Assembly: GCF_017876495.1 (NCBI RefSeq)
Contig: NZ_JAGIOB010000001.1
Span: 3,286,001-3,350,000 of the forward strand
Direction of reading: 5' to 3'
Source of the DNA: Microlunatus capsulatus
GTDB taxonomy: Bacteria; Actinomycetota; Actinomycetes; Propionibacteriales; Propionibacteriaceae
DNA length: 64,000 nt
The notes beneath the pieces were generated by a model. It made no database searches and was not told where the DNA came from. It saw only the letters and a program-made list of their open reading frames with translations. Both the position numbers and the translations under genes were made by a program. Shown one piece after another: positions 28,267 through 37,010 of this stretch. Every line of letters starts with the position of its first letter. The stretch's first letter is position 1.

Positions 28267-29441
28267 CGGGCCACCGCCGCGCTGCCCGCGCCGACGAGCT
28301 CGGCGTCGACGTCGGATCCGTCGAGGGCCTCGGAGCCGTCGTCGGCCGGGACGCCCTCGCGGAGCGTGCCCGCCCGCAGCGCGGCGAGCCGGGCGGCGTG
28401 GGTGGGGCCGTCCGGGACGTCGGCGGGGCGCAGGGCGTCCATCTCGCGGCGCAGCACCGGGACGACCTCGCCCAGCAGGTCGAGCTGCTCGAGGACCGTC
28501 TTGAGGGGCAGGCCAGCGTGGTCGGCGAGGAACAGCTGGCGCTGGTAGTTCCCGAAGTGCTGGCGGAAGGTCAGCGTCTTCTCGATGACCTCCTGCGGGC
28601 TGCCGACCGTCAGCGGGGTCTGGCTGGTGAACTCCTCCAGCGAGGGCCCGTGGCCGTAGACCGGGGCGCGGTCGAAGTAGGGCCGGAACTGGCGGACGGC
28701 CTCCTGCGAGCTGCGGGCCATGAAGACCTGCCCGCCCAGCCCGACGACGGCCTGGTCGGCGCGGCCGTGGCCGTAGTGCTCGAAGCGCTGCCGGTACAGG
28801 GCGACCAGCTGCTGGAAGTGGTGCGTCGGCCAGAAGATGTGGTTGGCGAAGAAGCCGTCGCCGTAGAACGCGGCCTGCTCGGCGATCTCGGGACTGCGGA
28901 TCGAGCCGTGCCAGACGAACGGCGGCAGCCCGTCGAGCGGCCGCGGGGTGGAGGTGAAGCCCTGCAGCGGGGTGCGGAACTCGCCCTGCCAGCTGACGAC
29001 GTCCTCGCGCCAGAGCCGGTGCACCAGGTCGTAGTTCTCGACGGCGAGGGCGATCCCGTCGCGGACGTCCTGGCCGAACCAGGGGTAGACGGGGCCGGTG
29101 TTGCCGCGGCCCATCATGAGGTCGACGCGGCCGTCGGCGAGGTGCTGGAGCATCGCGAAGTCCTCGGCGATCTTCACCGGGTCGTTCGTGGTGATCAGCG
29201 TCGTCGACGTCGACAGGATGATCCGCTCCGTGGTGGCGGCGACGTAGCCGAGCATCGTGGTGGGGGAGGACGGCACGAACGGGGGGTTGTGGTGCTCACC
29301 GGTGGCGAAGACGTCCAGGCCCACCTCCTCGGCGTGCTGGGCGATGGTCACCATCGCCTTGATCCGCTCGGCCTCGGTGGGGGTCCGACCGGTCGTCGGG
29401 TCGGTGGTCACGTCGCCGACGGTGAAGATCCCGAACTGCAT
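28263..29441 (-). CDS. LLM-class flavin-dependent oxidoreductase, CE1758 family
   Basis: 392 aa luciferase-like TIM-barrel monooxygenase from ATG 29441, with AGAGGAG upstream. Motifs: MQFGIFTVGDVTTDPTTGRT, DVFATGEHHNPPFVPSSPTTMLGYVA, STTLITTNDPVKIAEDFAMLQHLADGRVDLMMGRGN and PFVWHGSIRSPE. The C-terminal 45 residues are low-complexity Asp/Ala-rich. It uses FMNH2 from the overlapping downstream reductase to oxygenate an unknown organic substrate. The operator directly upstream of the Shine-Dalgarno indicates repression by a small-molecule sensor. Confidence 0.92.
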   Translation of the reverse strand: MQFGIFTVGDVTTDPTTGRTPTEAERIKAMVTIAQHAEEVGLDVFATGEHHNPPFVPSSPTTMLGYVAATTERIILSTSTTLITTNDPVKIAEDFAMLQHLADGRVDLMMGRGNTGPVYPWFGQDVRDGIALAVENYDLVHRLWREDVVSWQGEFRTPLQGFTSTPRPLDGLPPFVWHGSIRSPEIAEQAAFYGDGFFANHIFWPTHHFQQLVALYRQRFEHYGHGRADQAVVGLGGQVFMARSSQEAVRQFRPYFDRAPVYGHGPSLEEFTSQTPLTVGSPQEVIEKTLTFRQHFGNYQRQLFLADHAGLPLKTVLEQLDLLGEVVPVLRREMDALRPADVPDGPTHAARLAALRAGTLREGVPADDGSEALDGSDVDAELVGAGSAAVAR

Positions 29442-29462
29442 GGTGCGCTCCTCTGGTGTCGT

Positions 29463-29486
29463 AGATAGTTTAGCGTTCAACTATCT
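29463..29486 (-). promoter_or_regulatory. Inverted-repeat operator of the LLM/FMN reductase operon
   Basis: AGATAGTT (29463-29470) and AACTATCT (29479-29486) are perfect 8-bp inverted arms separated by TAGCGTTC, which adds further symmetric bases. It starts 22 bp upstream of the ATG at 29441, where a -10 or transcription start would sit. AT-rich in a GC-rich setting. The shape fits MarR, HxlR or similar dimeric winged-helix regulators; no such gene is adjacent. Confidence 0.75.
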
Positions 29487-29572
29487 GACCCGTCCAACGG
29501 GTGACCGGTCCCCGCTATTCCGTCGTTACGCTCAGCCCAGCGCGCGGACCACCGCGCCGGTGGGAGGCGGAG

Positions 29573-30442
29573 ATGAAGTACGACGACCGGGCCGGGCTCG
29601 ACCCCTCGCAGATGGGTGGCGGCAGCCGACGCCCCAGCCCCGCACTCGCCCTCGGCGGCGGGGCCGGCGCGATCGTGGTGATCGTCATCGCCCTGCTCTT
29701 CGGGGTCGACCCGGGGCAGGTGCTGCAGGGCGGGGCGGGACCCGCACCGGGACCGGCCACCAGCACGCCCTTCGCCCAGTGCACGAGCGGCGCCGACATC
29801 GGTCGGGACCGCGACTGCCGGTTCGTGGCCTTCACCAACTCGATCCAGGCCTACTGGGCCGGCGCCGACCCCGGCTACCAGGAGATCGACGTCGACACCT
29901 TCGAGGGCAGCGTCAGCACCGGCTGCGGCGCGGCGACGTCGGAGGTCGGGCCGTTCTACTGCCCGGCCGACACGACGGTGTACCTGGACCTCGGCTTCTT
30001 CGACCAGCTGACCACCCAGCTGGGGGCCCGCGGCGGCGACGCGGCCGAGGCCTACGTGCTGGCCCACGAGTTCGGCCACCACGTGCAGAACCTCGACGGC
30101 ACGATGGCGGAGGTGCAGGGCAGCGGGCAGGGGACCGGCCCGACGTCGGCGGGCGTCCGGCTGGAGCTCCAGGCCGACTGCTACGCCGGTGTCTGGTTCC
30201 ACCACGCCGTCGACGACCCCGACGACGCCATCAGCGAGGTCAGCCAGGACGACCTGGACCGCGCTGTCGACGCCGCCGCGGCGGTGGGTGACGACCGGAT
30301 CCAGGAGAAGGCCCGGGGCCAGGTCACGCCGGAGTCGTGGACGCACGGATCGGCCGCCCAGCGGCAGCAGTGGCTGCAGCGCGGGTTCGACACCGGCGAC
30401 CCGGCCCGCTGCGACACCTTCGCCCGCGACGCCCTGCGCTGA
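29573..30442 (+). CDS. Neutral zinc metallopeptidase, YpfJ family
   Basis: 289 aa from ATG 29573 with GGGAGGCGG upstream. One transmembrane helix near 32-50 (GGGAGAIVVIVIALLFGV) puts the catalytic domain outside. Zinc site HEFGHH (His165, Glu166, His169) with third ligand Glu198 in LELQADCYAG. Cysteines in FAQCTSG, DRDCRF, TGCGAA and FYCPAD may form disulfides. The substrate is unknown. Divergent from the flavin operon, with the operator between them closer to the other gene; TACGCT at 29527-29532 is a likely -10. Confidence 0.9.
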   Translation: MKYDDRAGLDPSQMGGGSRRPSPALALGGGAGAIVVIVIALLFGVDPGQVLQGGAGPAPGPATSTPFAQCTSGADIGRDRDCRFVAFTNSIQAYWAGADPGYQEIDVDTFEGSVSTGCGAATSEVGPFYCPADTTVYLDLGFFDQLTTQLGARGGDAAEAYVLAHEFGHHVQNLDGTMAEVQGSGQGTGPTSAGVRLELQADCYAGVWFHHAVDDPDDAISEVSQDDLDRAVDAAAAVGDDRIQEKARGQVTPESWTHGSAAQRQQWLQRGFDTGDPARCDTFARDALR

Positions 30443-30482
30443 CCCGGGGTCCGGGACGGGCCGGCGGTCCGCTCCGGGGTCG

Positions 30483-31019
30483 TCAGGACAGCGTGTAGTC
30501 GAGGTTCTCGTCGTCCAGCCGGGTGTCCTTCGCCGCGTCGAACCGGGTGTCCCCGTCGTCGGCGAAGAGCACGACCTGCAGCTCGCCGGTCGCCGGCACC
30601 GGGGTGTCGAGCGTCACGGTCAGGGGGCCGGGACCCAGCGGGGCCGAGCCCAGCAGCTGGTCGCCGCGGTAGACGGCGACGAAGCCGTTGCCGTCGGGGG
30701 TGCTGGCCGTGGCGACGGCGACCGTGCGGCCGTCGCCGCTCTGGTCCTCGACCTCCAGCTCGTCGCCGGTCCCGCTGGAGGCCTCACCGGCCGACGGGCC
30801 GCCGGAGGTGGAGGCGCTGGGGTCGGCCGACGGCGAGGTGCTCGTGGTGGCGCTGCCGGTGCTCGAGGGGCTGGGCTGCGCGGTGACGACGGGGGACAGC
30901 GGGGTCTCCGAGCCCGCTCCCTCGGGCTCGCCGACCTCGTTGGCGCCGCACGCGGCGAGCACCAGCGCGGCGGCGGCCGTGCCGAGGAGGAGGGGGACCC
31001 GGGACGTCAGGGAGGTCAT
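30483..31019 (-). CDS. Lipoprotein with DUF7282-like domain (copy 1)
   Basis: 178 aa secreted lipoprotein. Signal peptide with lipobox LAAC, Cys24. A Ser/Thr/Pro/Gly-rich linker (about 30-90) leads to a beta-sandwich-like domain (DELEVEDQSGDGRTVAVATASTP, GFVAVYRGDQLLGSAPLG, ATGELQVVLFADDGDTRFDAAKD) with Asp-rich calcium-like loops. This pattern matches DUF7282 as I know it; function is unknown. The neighbour at 31105-31686 is a clear paralog. Confidence 0.75.
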   Translation of the reverse strand: MTSLTSRVPLLLGTAAAALVLAACGANEVGEPEGAGSETPLSPVVTAQPSPSSTGSATTSTSPSADPSASTSGGPSAGEASSGTGDELEVEDQSGDGRTVAVATASTPDGNGFVAVYRGDQLLGSAPLGPGPLTVTLDTPVPATGELQVVLFADDGDTRFDAAKDTRLDDENLDYTLS

Positions 31020-31104
31020 GCCCCCATGTAACCAGCCGGGTCCGCGCCGGCGGGAGCGGGGCGGGCCGCTCGGGCGGTCCGCCCGCGGTCGTCGGTGCGG
31101 CGGC

Positions 31105-31686
31105 TCAGCGGACCCGGTAGTCGAAGTCGTCGTCGACCGGGTCGGCGGCCTCGTCGGCGTCGTCGTCGGGCTCCACCACGCGCGGGTCAGCGTCGGCGTC
31201 GAAGCGGCCGTCGCCGTCGTCGCCGAACAGCACGGCCCGGTACTCCCCGGTGGCGGGGATGCGCTCGTCGAGGTCGACGGTCAGGCCGCGGCCGCTGCCC
31301 ACCTCGGCCGAGCCCAGCAGCTGGCCGTCCCGGGTGTAGACGGCGACGAAGCCGGTGCCCGAGGTCAGCCGGACCTCCTCGACGGCGACGCTGCGGCCGT
31401 CGCCGCTCTGGTCCTCGACGTCGAGCTCGGCCCGGTCGTCGTCGACGGTCGGACCGCCGGAGGCGCTGGGCGCGCTGCTGGGGCTGGCGCTGGCGCTGGG
31501 GCTGGCGGTGGTCGGGTCGGCGGAGGGGGCGGCGCTGGTGGTCTCGGCGGAGGGGGCGGCGGCGGAGGTGGCCGGTGCCTCGGGGGCGGGGGCGGCGGGC
31601 TCGGCGTCGTCGCCGCAGGCGGACAGCAGCAGGGCGGCCGCGGCGGTGCCGGCGAGCAGGGCGGAGGTCGTTCGTGAGGTGCGCAT
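31105..31686 (-). CDS. Lipoprotein with DUF7282-like domain (copy 2)
   Basis: 193 aa from ATG 31686, preferred over an in-frame GTG 9 nt upstream because TGGAG stands 8 nt before it. Lipobox LSAC with Cys24, then a Ser/Ala/Pro-rich linker. The C-terminal domain repeats the copy-1 pattern almost block for block: LDVEDQSGDGRSVAVEEVRL, TGFVAVYTRDGQLLGSAEVG, ATGEYRAVLFGDDGDGRFDADAD. The end is longer and very acidic. It lies upstream of copy 1 on the same strand, 85 bp apart, so they arose by tandem duplication. Confidence 0.75.
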   Translation of the reverse strand: MRTSRTTSALLAGTAAAALLLSACGDDAEPAAPAPEAPATSAAAPSAETTSAAPSADPTTASPSASASPSSAPSASGGPTVDDDRAELDVEDQSGDGRSVAVEEVRLTSGTGFVAVYTRDGQLLGSAEVGSGRGLTVDLDERIPATGEYRAVLFGDDGDGRFDADADPRVVEPDDDADEAADPVDDDFDYRVR

Positions 31687-31766
31687 GGGGACCACTCCAC
31701 GTCAGCCCCGTGAGCCCCCGGTGAGACGCCCATGAGGGTGGTCTCATCCGGGGGGGGGGCGGGGGC

Positions 31767-32861
31767 TCAGCCCACCCGCGGGACCAGCCGCTCGTCGGCG
31801 TAGCGGTCGAACAGGGCGAGGAAGGAGTCGAGCGTGCGGTGGTGGGTGGTGAAGCCCGCCAGCCGGCTCTTGCTCATGTCGGTGACCACCTCGATGTCGC
31901 GGCCGAGGTCGGCGTCGGTGTGCCACCACGACGCCACCCGCGCCAGGTCCGGCTCGACGAGGTCGTGCGCGGCCACGATCTCGGCCCAGACCGGCCCGGC
32001 GTCGGCCATCTGCTGCTCCAGCGGGCGCGGGGCGCCCTCGAAGCCGACGGGCTCGACGCCCAGGTGCGCCGCGAGCCGCGGCCACATCCAGCGCCACCGG
32101 AAGACGTCGCCGTTGACGGTGTTGAAGGCCTCGTCCGCGCCGGCCGCGGTGGTGGAGGCCCAGACCATCTGCTCGGCGAGCACCGTCGCGTCGGTGACGT
32201 CGGTCAGGCCGTTCCACTGGGTCTCGCTGCCCGGGAAGACGAACGGCCGACCGGTGTGACGGCAGATCGCCGCCTGCGCGGCCAGCGTCAGCCCCATGTT
32301 CATGGCGTTGCCGACGGCGTACCCGAGGACGGTGTGCGAGCGGTGCACCGACCAGGTGAAGCCGGCCTCGGCCGCCGCGGCGAACAGGGCGTCCTCCTGC
32401 GCGTAGTAGAAGTTCGGCGCGTCCAGCCGTGGCTCGTCCTCGTGGAACGGGGTGTCGGGCATCGCACCCTGGCCGTAGGCCTCGAACGGGCCGAGGTAGT
32501 GCTTGAGCCCGGTCATCAGGGCGGCGTGGACCAGCGGGGCGGGCCGCAGCGCCGCGAGCAGGTCGCGCACCATGCCGCCGTTGACGGCGATGTTCTCCGC
32601 CTCGGTCGGCTGCCGCAGCCAGGCCGTGAAGTAGACGTGGGTGGGGCGCTCGTCGGCGAGGGCGGTGGCCAGGGCGTCGGCGGAGGTGAGGTCCGCGGCG
32701 ACCCAGCGCAGACCGGGTCGCTCGGCGCCGGGGCGGCGGGCCAGGCCGGTGACGGGCCAGCCCTGCGCCAGCAGCTGGTCGACGATCGCGGCGCCGGCGA
32801 TGCCGGTGGCGCCGACGACCAGGGCGGAGCGGTCGGTGGGGTCAGGGGTGGGGGCGTCCAT
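31767..32861 (-). CDS. PRISE-type NAD(P)-dependent reductase (SDR superfamily)
   Basis: 364 aa. Rossmann motif GATGIAG at 17-23. Instead of the classical SDR YxxxK, it carries the PRISE (progesterone 5-beta-reductase/iridoid synthase-like) pair: TGLKHY at 117-122 with catalytic Lys120, and NFYYAQED from 150 with the catalytic Tyr. These enzymes reduce activated C=C bonds of enones by 1,4-hydride addition. The bacterial substrate is unknown. It stands alone between the lipoprotein pair and msrA. Confidence 0.82.
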   Translation of the reverse strand: MDAPTPDPTDRSALVVGATGIAGAAIVDQLLAQGWPVTGLARRPGAERPGLRWVAADLTSADALATALADERPTHVYFTAWLRQPTEAENIAVNGGMVRDLLAALRPAPLVHAALMTGLKHYLGPFEAYGQGAMPDTPFHEDEPRLDAPNFYYAQEDALFAAAAEAGFTWSVHRSHTVLGYAVGNAMNMGLTLAAQAAICRHTGRPFVFPGSETQWNGLTDVTDATVLAEQMVWASTTAAGADEAFNTVNGDVFRWRWMWPRLAAHLGVEPVGFEGAPRPLEQQMADAGPVWAEIVAAHDLVEPDLARVASWWHTDADLGRDIEVVTDMSKSRLAGFTTHHRTLDSFLALFDRYADERLVPRVG

Positions 32862-32922
32862 GCTGGACGCAACACGGCCCGGGCGGGATCATTCCCGCCC
32901 GGGCCGCGCCGGTCACCTCAGC

Positions 32923-33555
<633 letters not shown>

Positions 33556-33692
33556 GGGGTCAGTCTGCCTCTCTGCACAACCGCTGGATGCGGCCCGCTC
33601 CTGCTCAACGTCGGCCCGGCCGCCCCTTGTTCCGACCGGTCAGGACCACGCGGGGTCGGGGCACCGGCAGGGTCGGGCAGGCCGGCGGCACC

Positions 33693-33698
33693 TAGGCT
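33693..33698 (+). promoter_or_regulatory. Leaderless -10 box of metB (TAGGCT)
   Basis: TAGGCT ends 6 nt before ATG 33705. Same hexamer and spacing as cbs. I found no SAM or other riboswitch in the 149-bp gap. Confidence 0.55.
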
Positions 33699-33704
33699 CG
33701 GGGC

Positions 33705-34850
33705 ATGAGCGACCAGGGCTTCTCCACCCGTGCCATCCACGCCGGCCAGCGTCCCGACCCCGGCAACGGGGCGGTGGCGCCCGCCATCTGGGCGACGTCC
33801 ACCTACGCCCAGGACGGCGTGGGCGGCCTCCGCGACGGCTACGAGTACTCGCGCTCGGCCAACCCGACCCGGACGGCGCTGGAGCAGTGCCTGGCCTCGC
33901 TGGAGCAGGCCGACCACGGCTTCGCCTTCGCCAGCGGGCTGGCCGCCGAGGACACCCTGCTGCGGACGATCGGCCGGCCCGGCGGGCACGTCGTCATCCC
34001 CGACGACGCCTACGGCGGCACCTACCGCACCTTCGCGCGGGTGCACGAGCCGTGGGGACTGGGGTACACCCCGGCGGCGCTGACCGACCTGGACGCCGTC
34101 CGGGCGGCGATCCGGCCCGGCGAGACCACCGCCGTCTGGGTGGAGACGCCGACCAACCCGCTGCTCGGCATCGCCGACATCGCCGCGATCGCCGACCTCG
34201 CCCACCAGGTGGGCGCGCTGCTGGTGGTCGACAACACCTTCGCCTCGCCCTACCTGCAGCAGCCGCTGACGCTGGGGGCCGACGTCGTCGTGCACTCCAC
34301 GACCAAGTACTGCGGCGGGCACTCCGACGTCGTCGGCGGGGCCCTGCTCACCTCCGACGCCGAGCTGGCCGAGCGGCTGCGCTACTTCCAGAACGCCATC
34401 GGCGGCGTCGCCGGGCCGTTCGACGCCTGGCTGGTGCTGCGCGGCCTGCGCACCCTGGCCGTCCGGATGGAGCGGCACTGCGACAACGCCGCGCAGGTGG
34501 CCGCCTTCCTCGTCGAGCACCCGAAGGTCAGCCACGTCTACTACCCGGGCCTCGACTCCCACCCCGGCCACGCGGTGGCCGCCGCGCAGATGCGCCGGCC
34601 CGGCGGGATGGTCAGCTTCCGGGTCGCCGACGGCGAGGAGGCCGCCGTCGCCGTCTGCGGCCGCACCGAGGTGTTCACCCTGGCCGAGTCGCTGGGCGGG
34701 GTGGAGTCCCTCATCGAGCACCCGGGACGGATGACCCACGCCTCGGTCGCGGGGACGCCGCTGGAGGTGCCGTCGGACCTGGTGCGGCTGAGCGTCGGCA
34801 TCGAGGACGCCGACGACCTGGTCGCCGACCTCGCGCAGGCCCTGGGCTGA
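33705..34850 (+). CDS. metB: Cystathionine gamma-synthase
   Basis: PLP enzyme joining an activated homoserine with cysteine. 381 aa, full length, fold type I. YEYSRSANPTRTALE (phosphate contact), WVETPTNPLLGI, VVDNTFASPYLQQPL, and the PLP lysine Lys201 in HSTTKYCGGHSDVVGG. The end SLGGVESLIEHPGRMTHAS and LVRLSVGIEDADDLVADL is typical of MetB/MetC. Without assay it could also act as a cystathionine gamma-lyase. The cbs gene 10 kb upstream would complete a transsulfuration route. Confidence 0.93.
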   Translation: MSDQGFSTRAIHAGQRPDPGNGAVAPAIWATSTYAQDGVGGLRDGYEYSRSANPTRTALEQCLASLEQADHGFAFASGLAAEDTLLRTIGRPGGHVVIPDDAYGGTYRTFARVHEPWGLGYTPAALTDLDAVRAAIRPGETTAVWVETPTNPLLGIADIAAIADLAHQVGALLVVDNTFASPYLQQPLTLGADVVVHSTTKYCGGHSDVVGGALLTSDAELAERLRYFQNAIGGVAGPFDAWLVLRGLRTLAVRMERHCDNAAQVAAFLVEHPKVSHVYYPGLDSHPGHAVAAAQMRRPGGMVSFRVADGEEAAVAVCGRTEVFTLAESLGGVESLIEHPGRMTHASVAGTPLEVPSDLVRLSVGIEDADDLVADLAQALG

Positions 34851-34863
34851 GCCCGCGCCGAGG

Positions 34864-34905
34864 TGTCAGACGCTGCGGGGGCCAGGGCCGCCACCGCTTC
34901 TGACA
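34864..34905. terminator. Hairpin between convergent metB and ung
   Basis: TGTCAGA (34864-34870) pairs with TCTGACA (34899-34905), with weaker GC pairing inside. It sits between the two stop codons. Confidence 0.45.
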
Positions 34906-34912
34906 AGTCGGT

Positions 34913-35659
34913 TCAGAGGGACCAGTCGACGGGCGCCGCGCCCTGCTCCACCAGCAGCGCGTTGACCCGGCTGAAGGGCCGGGAGCCGAAGAACCCGTTC
35001 CGGGCCGAGAGCGGCGAGGGGTGCGCGCTGGCCACGACGGGCACCGCGCCCAGCCGCGGGGCGAGGGCCTGGGCGTCGCGGCCCCAGAGCAGGGCGACCA
35101 GCGGCCCGCCGCGCTCGACCAGGGCGTCGACGGCCCGCTCCGTCACCTGCTCCCAGCCCTGCCGCCGGTGCGCGCCCGAACGGCCCGGCTCCACCGTCAG
35201 CACCCGGTTGAGCAGCAGCACGCCCTGCTCGAACCACGGCGTCAGGTCCCCGTGCGCGGCCGGCGGCAGGCCCAGGTCGTCCTGGAGCTCGCGGTAGACG
35301 TTGACCAGCGAGCGGGGGAGCGGTCGGACGTCCCGGGCGACGGCGAAGGACAGCCCGACGGGGTGGCCGGCCGTGGGGTACGGGTCCTGGCCGACGACGA
35401 GCACCCGCACGTCGGCGAGGGGCCGGCTGAACGCGCGCAGGACGTGCCCCGGCGCCGGCAGGAAGGACCGGCCGGCGGCGACCTCGGCGGCCAGGAAGCG
35501 CTCGGCGCGCGCCCGGTCGGCGTCCGCCGGGGCCAGCGCGGCCGCCCAGTCCGGCGCGGGCACCGGGCCCAGGGCGGGGGGTTCAGCGGGCGGGGTCCCA
35601 GCGGGCGGGCGGTCAACGGGCGGGCGGTCAGCGGGCGCGCGGTCAGCGGGCGGGGGCAC
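34913..35659 (-). CDS. ung: Uracil-DNA glycosylase, family 1
   Basis: Removes uracil from DNA to start base excision repair. Catalytic motif [15 protein letters not shown] (Asp92 in the long form), [12 protein letters not shown], and the His motif [23 protein letters not shown] 35659 gives 248 aa and has GAGGAGG directly upstream, inside the end of the MFS gene, so translation is coupled. GTG 35563 would give 216 aa, nearer the usual length, but lacks a ribosome site. The extra N-terminus is a Pro/Arg/Asp repeat ([16 protein letters not shown]) encoded by a tandem 12-nt repeat. Confidence 0.93.
   Translation of the reverse strand: MPPPADRAPADRPPVDRPPAGTPPAEPPALGPVPAPDWAAALAPADADRARAERFLAAEVAAGRSFLPAPGHVLRAFSRPLADVRVLVVGQDPYPTAGHPVGLSFAVARDVRPLPRSLVNVYRELQDDLGLPPAAHGDLTPWFEQGVLLLNRVLTVEPGRSGAHRRQGWEQVTERAVDALVERGGPLVALLWGRDAQALAPRLGAVPVVASAHPSPLSARNGFFGSRPFSRVNALLVEQGAAPVDWSL
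35583..35656 (-). repeat. Tandem 12-nt repeat in the 5' end of ung
   Basis: Successive units of the form CGGTCAGCGGGCG (plus strand) run through the MFS stop and the ung N-terminal codons, giving the peptide repeat P-A-D-R-P-P. It probably arose by slippage and may vary in length between strains. Confidence 0.6.
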
Positions 35660-36887
35660 GGTCCTCCTCGACGGGCGCGGTCCGCGGCATCCGCGCCGAG
35701 GCGCCCGCGCCGACCAGCAGCAGCGCCGCCCCGACGGCGAAGGCCACCGGGTAGGAGAACGAGTCGGCCAGCAGCCCCGCGACCAGCGGGCCGACGATCG
35801 CGCCGACGTCGGCGCACATCGAGAACACCGCGACGGCGGTGCCACCGCGGCCGCCCGCCGCGTCGCCGACCGAGGCCGCGGGCGCGGTGCCCAGGAAGGC
35901 CGCCGCCACCCCGTACAGGCTCAGCGCCACGATCAGCAGGCCGATCCCGGGCGCGAACGGCACCGCGAGGATGGACAGCCCGGCGAGCACGCCACCGGCG
36001 ATCATGGCGGGCCGGCGGCCGACGGTGTCGACGAACCGGCCGGCCGGGCCGACGGCCAGCGTCTGGGCGACGGCGGCCACGGCGAAGGCGATGCCGGTCC
36101 ACGACGTCGGCCGCTGCAGCACCTCGACCACCAGCACGGGGACGAGGGTGCTGCGGACCCCGAACGAGGTCCAGCCCTGCGCCAGGTTGGTCACGCAGGC
36201 CGCCTGGTACCGCTTGTCGCGGAGCACCTGCCGGAAGGGGACGACGGGCAGCACGGGGGCGTCCCCGCGCTCGCTCCGGACCCGCAGCAGGACCAGGCCG
36301 ACCGCGCCGGCCACGGCCAGGGTGCCGGCGTAGAAGAAGAACGGTGCCCGCAGGGCGATGGCCGAGAGCACGCCGCCGATGGCGGGCCCGGTCATCCCGC
36401 CCAGCAGGAAGCCGCCCTGGAAGAAGCCGGCGGCCCGGCCGCGCAGCCCGGCCTCCACCGAGGTCAGCAGCAGCGTGGTGGCCGAGACGGTGAACATCGC
36501 CGAGCCGACGCCGCCGATGCCGCGCAGCACCAGCAGCTGCTCGTAGGTCTGGGAGATGCCGGCCACCCCGCTGGAGGCGGCCACGATGAAGATGCCGACC
36601 GCCATCACCAGCCGCTCCCCGAACCGGTCGATCAGCCGGCCGCAGAAGGGGCTGGTCACCAGCCGCAGGGCGGCGAACGCCGAGACCACGGCCCCGACGG
36701 CGAAGTTGTCGACGCCGAAGCTGCGGGCGAACACGGGCAGCACGGGCACGAGCACCCCGAACCCGACGGCGACGCAGAAGGCGATCAGCCCCAGGACGTA
36801 GACCTCGCGGGGGAGCCCGCCCGAGGCGCGGAACCGGGAACGGAGCCGCTCCGGGAGGCGGTCCCGGGGCGGGGGCGGGGCAGGCAC
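35643..36887 (-). CDS. MFS transporter (DHA1-like)
   Basis: 414 aa from GTG 36887. Twelve hydrophobic helices; the loop [15 protein letters not shown] between helices 2 and 3 and its second-half counterpart [17 protein letters not shown] are motif-A-like. [19 protein letters not shown] is a motif-C-like antiporter segment. Probably exports a drug or metabolite. Its last 17 bp overlap the presumed ung start. Divergent from the AI-2E family gene across a 123-bp gap. Confidence 0.88.
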   Translation of the reverse strand: MPAPPPPRDRLPERLRSRFRASGGLPREVYVLGLIAFCVAVGFGVLVPVLPVFARSFGVDNFAVGAVVSAFAALRLVTSPFCGRLIDRFGERLVMAVGIFIVAASSGVAGISQTYEQLLVLRGIGGVGSAMFTVSATTLLLTSVEAGLRGRAAGFFQGGFLLGGMTGPAIGGVLSAIALRAPFFFYAGTLAVAGAVGLVLLRVRSERGDAPVLPVVPFRQVLRDKRYQAACVTNLAQGWTSFGVRSTLVPVLVVEVLQRPTSWTGIAFAVAAVAQTLAVGPAGRFVDTVGRRPAMIAGGVLAGLSILAVPFAPGIGLLIVALSLYGVAAAFLGTAPAASVGDAAGGRGGTAVAVFSMCADVGAIVGPLVAGLLADSFSYPVAFAVGAALLLVGAGASARMPRTAPVEEDRAPAR

Positions 36888-37010
36888 CGGCCCAGTGTGC
36901 CCGCACCGGCGCGGCCGGCGCCCGCCGAGGGGGCCCGCGGACGCGGCGGTGAGGCGGGCACCGGTCGGATACCGTGAGCGCGGCACCGGGCACGGACGAG
37001 GAGACGACGC

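Noticed and set aside
29501-29572. Upstream extension of the zinc peptidase
   Set aside because: The extra codons cross the promoter region; ATG 29573 has a good ribosome site and begins the membrane-anchored sequence.
31687-31766. Run of G residues near 31751 as a phase-variable tract
   Set aside because: The homopolymer lies between genes, not in a coding frame or obvious promoter, so no phase variation can be argued.
33556-33704. Possible SAM or other riboswitch before metB
   Set aside because: The gap is short, the TAGGCT box sits 6 nt from the ATG, and I see no conserved multi-stem fold.
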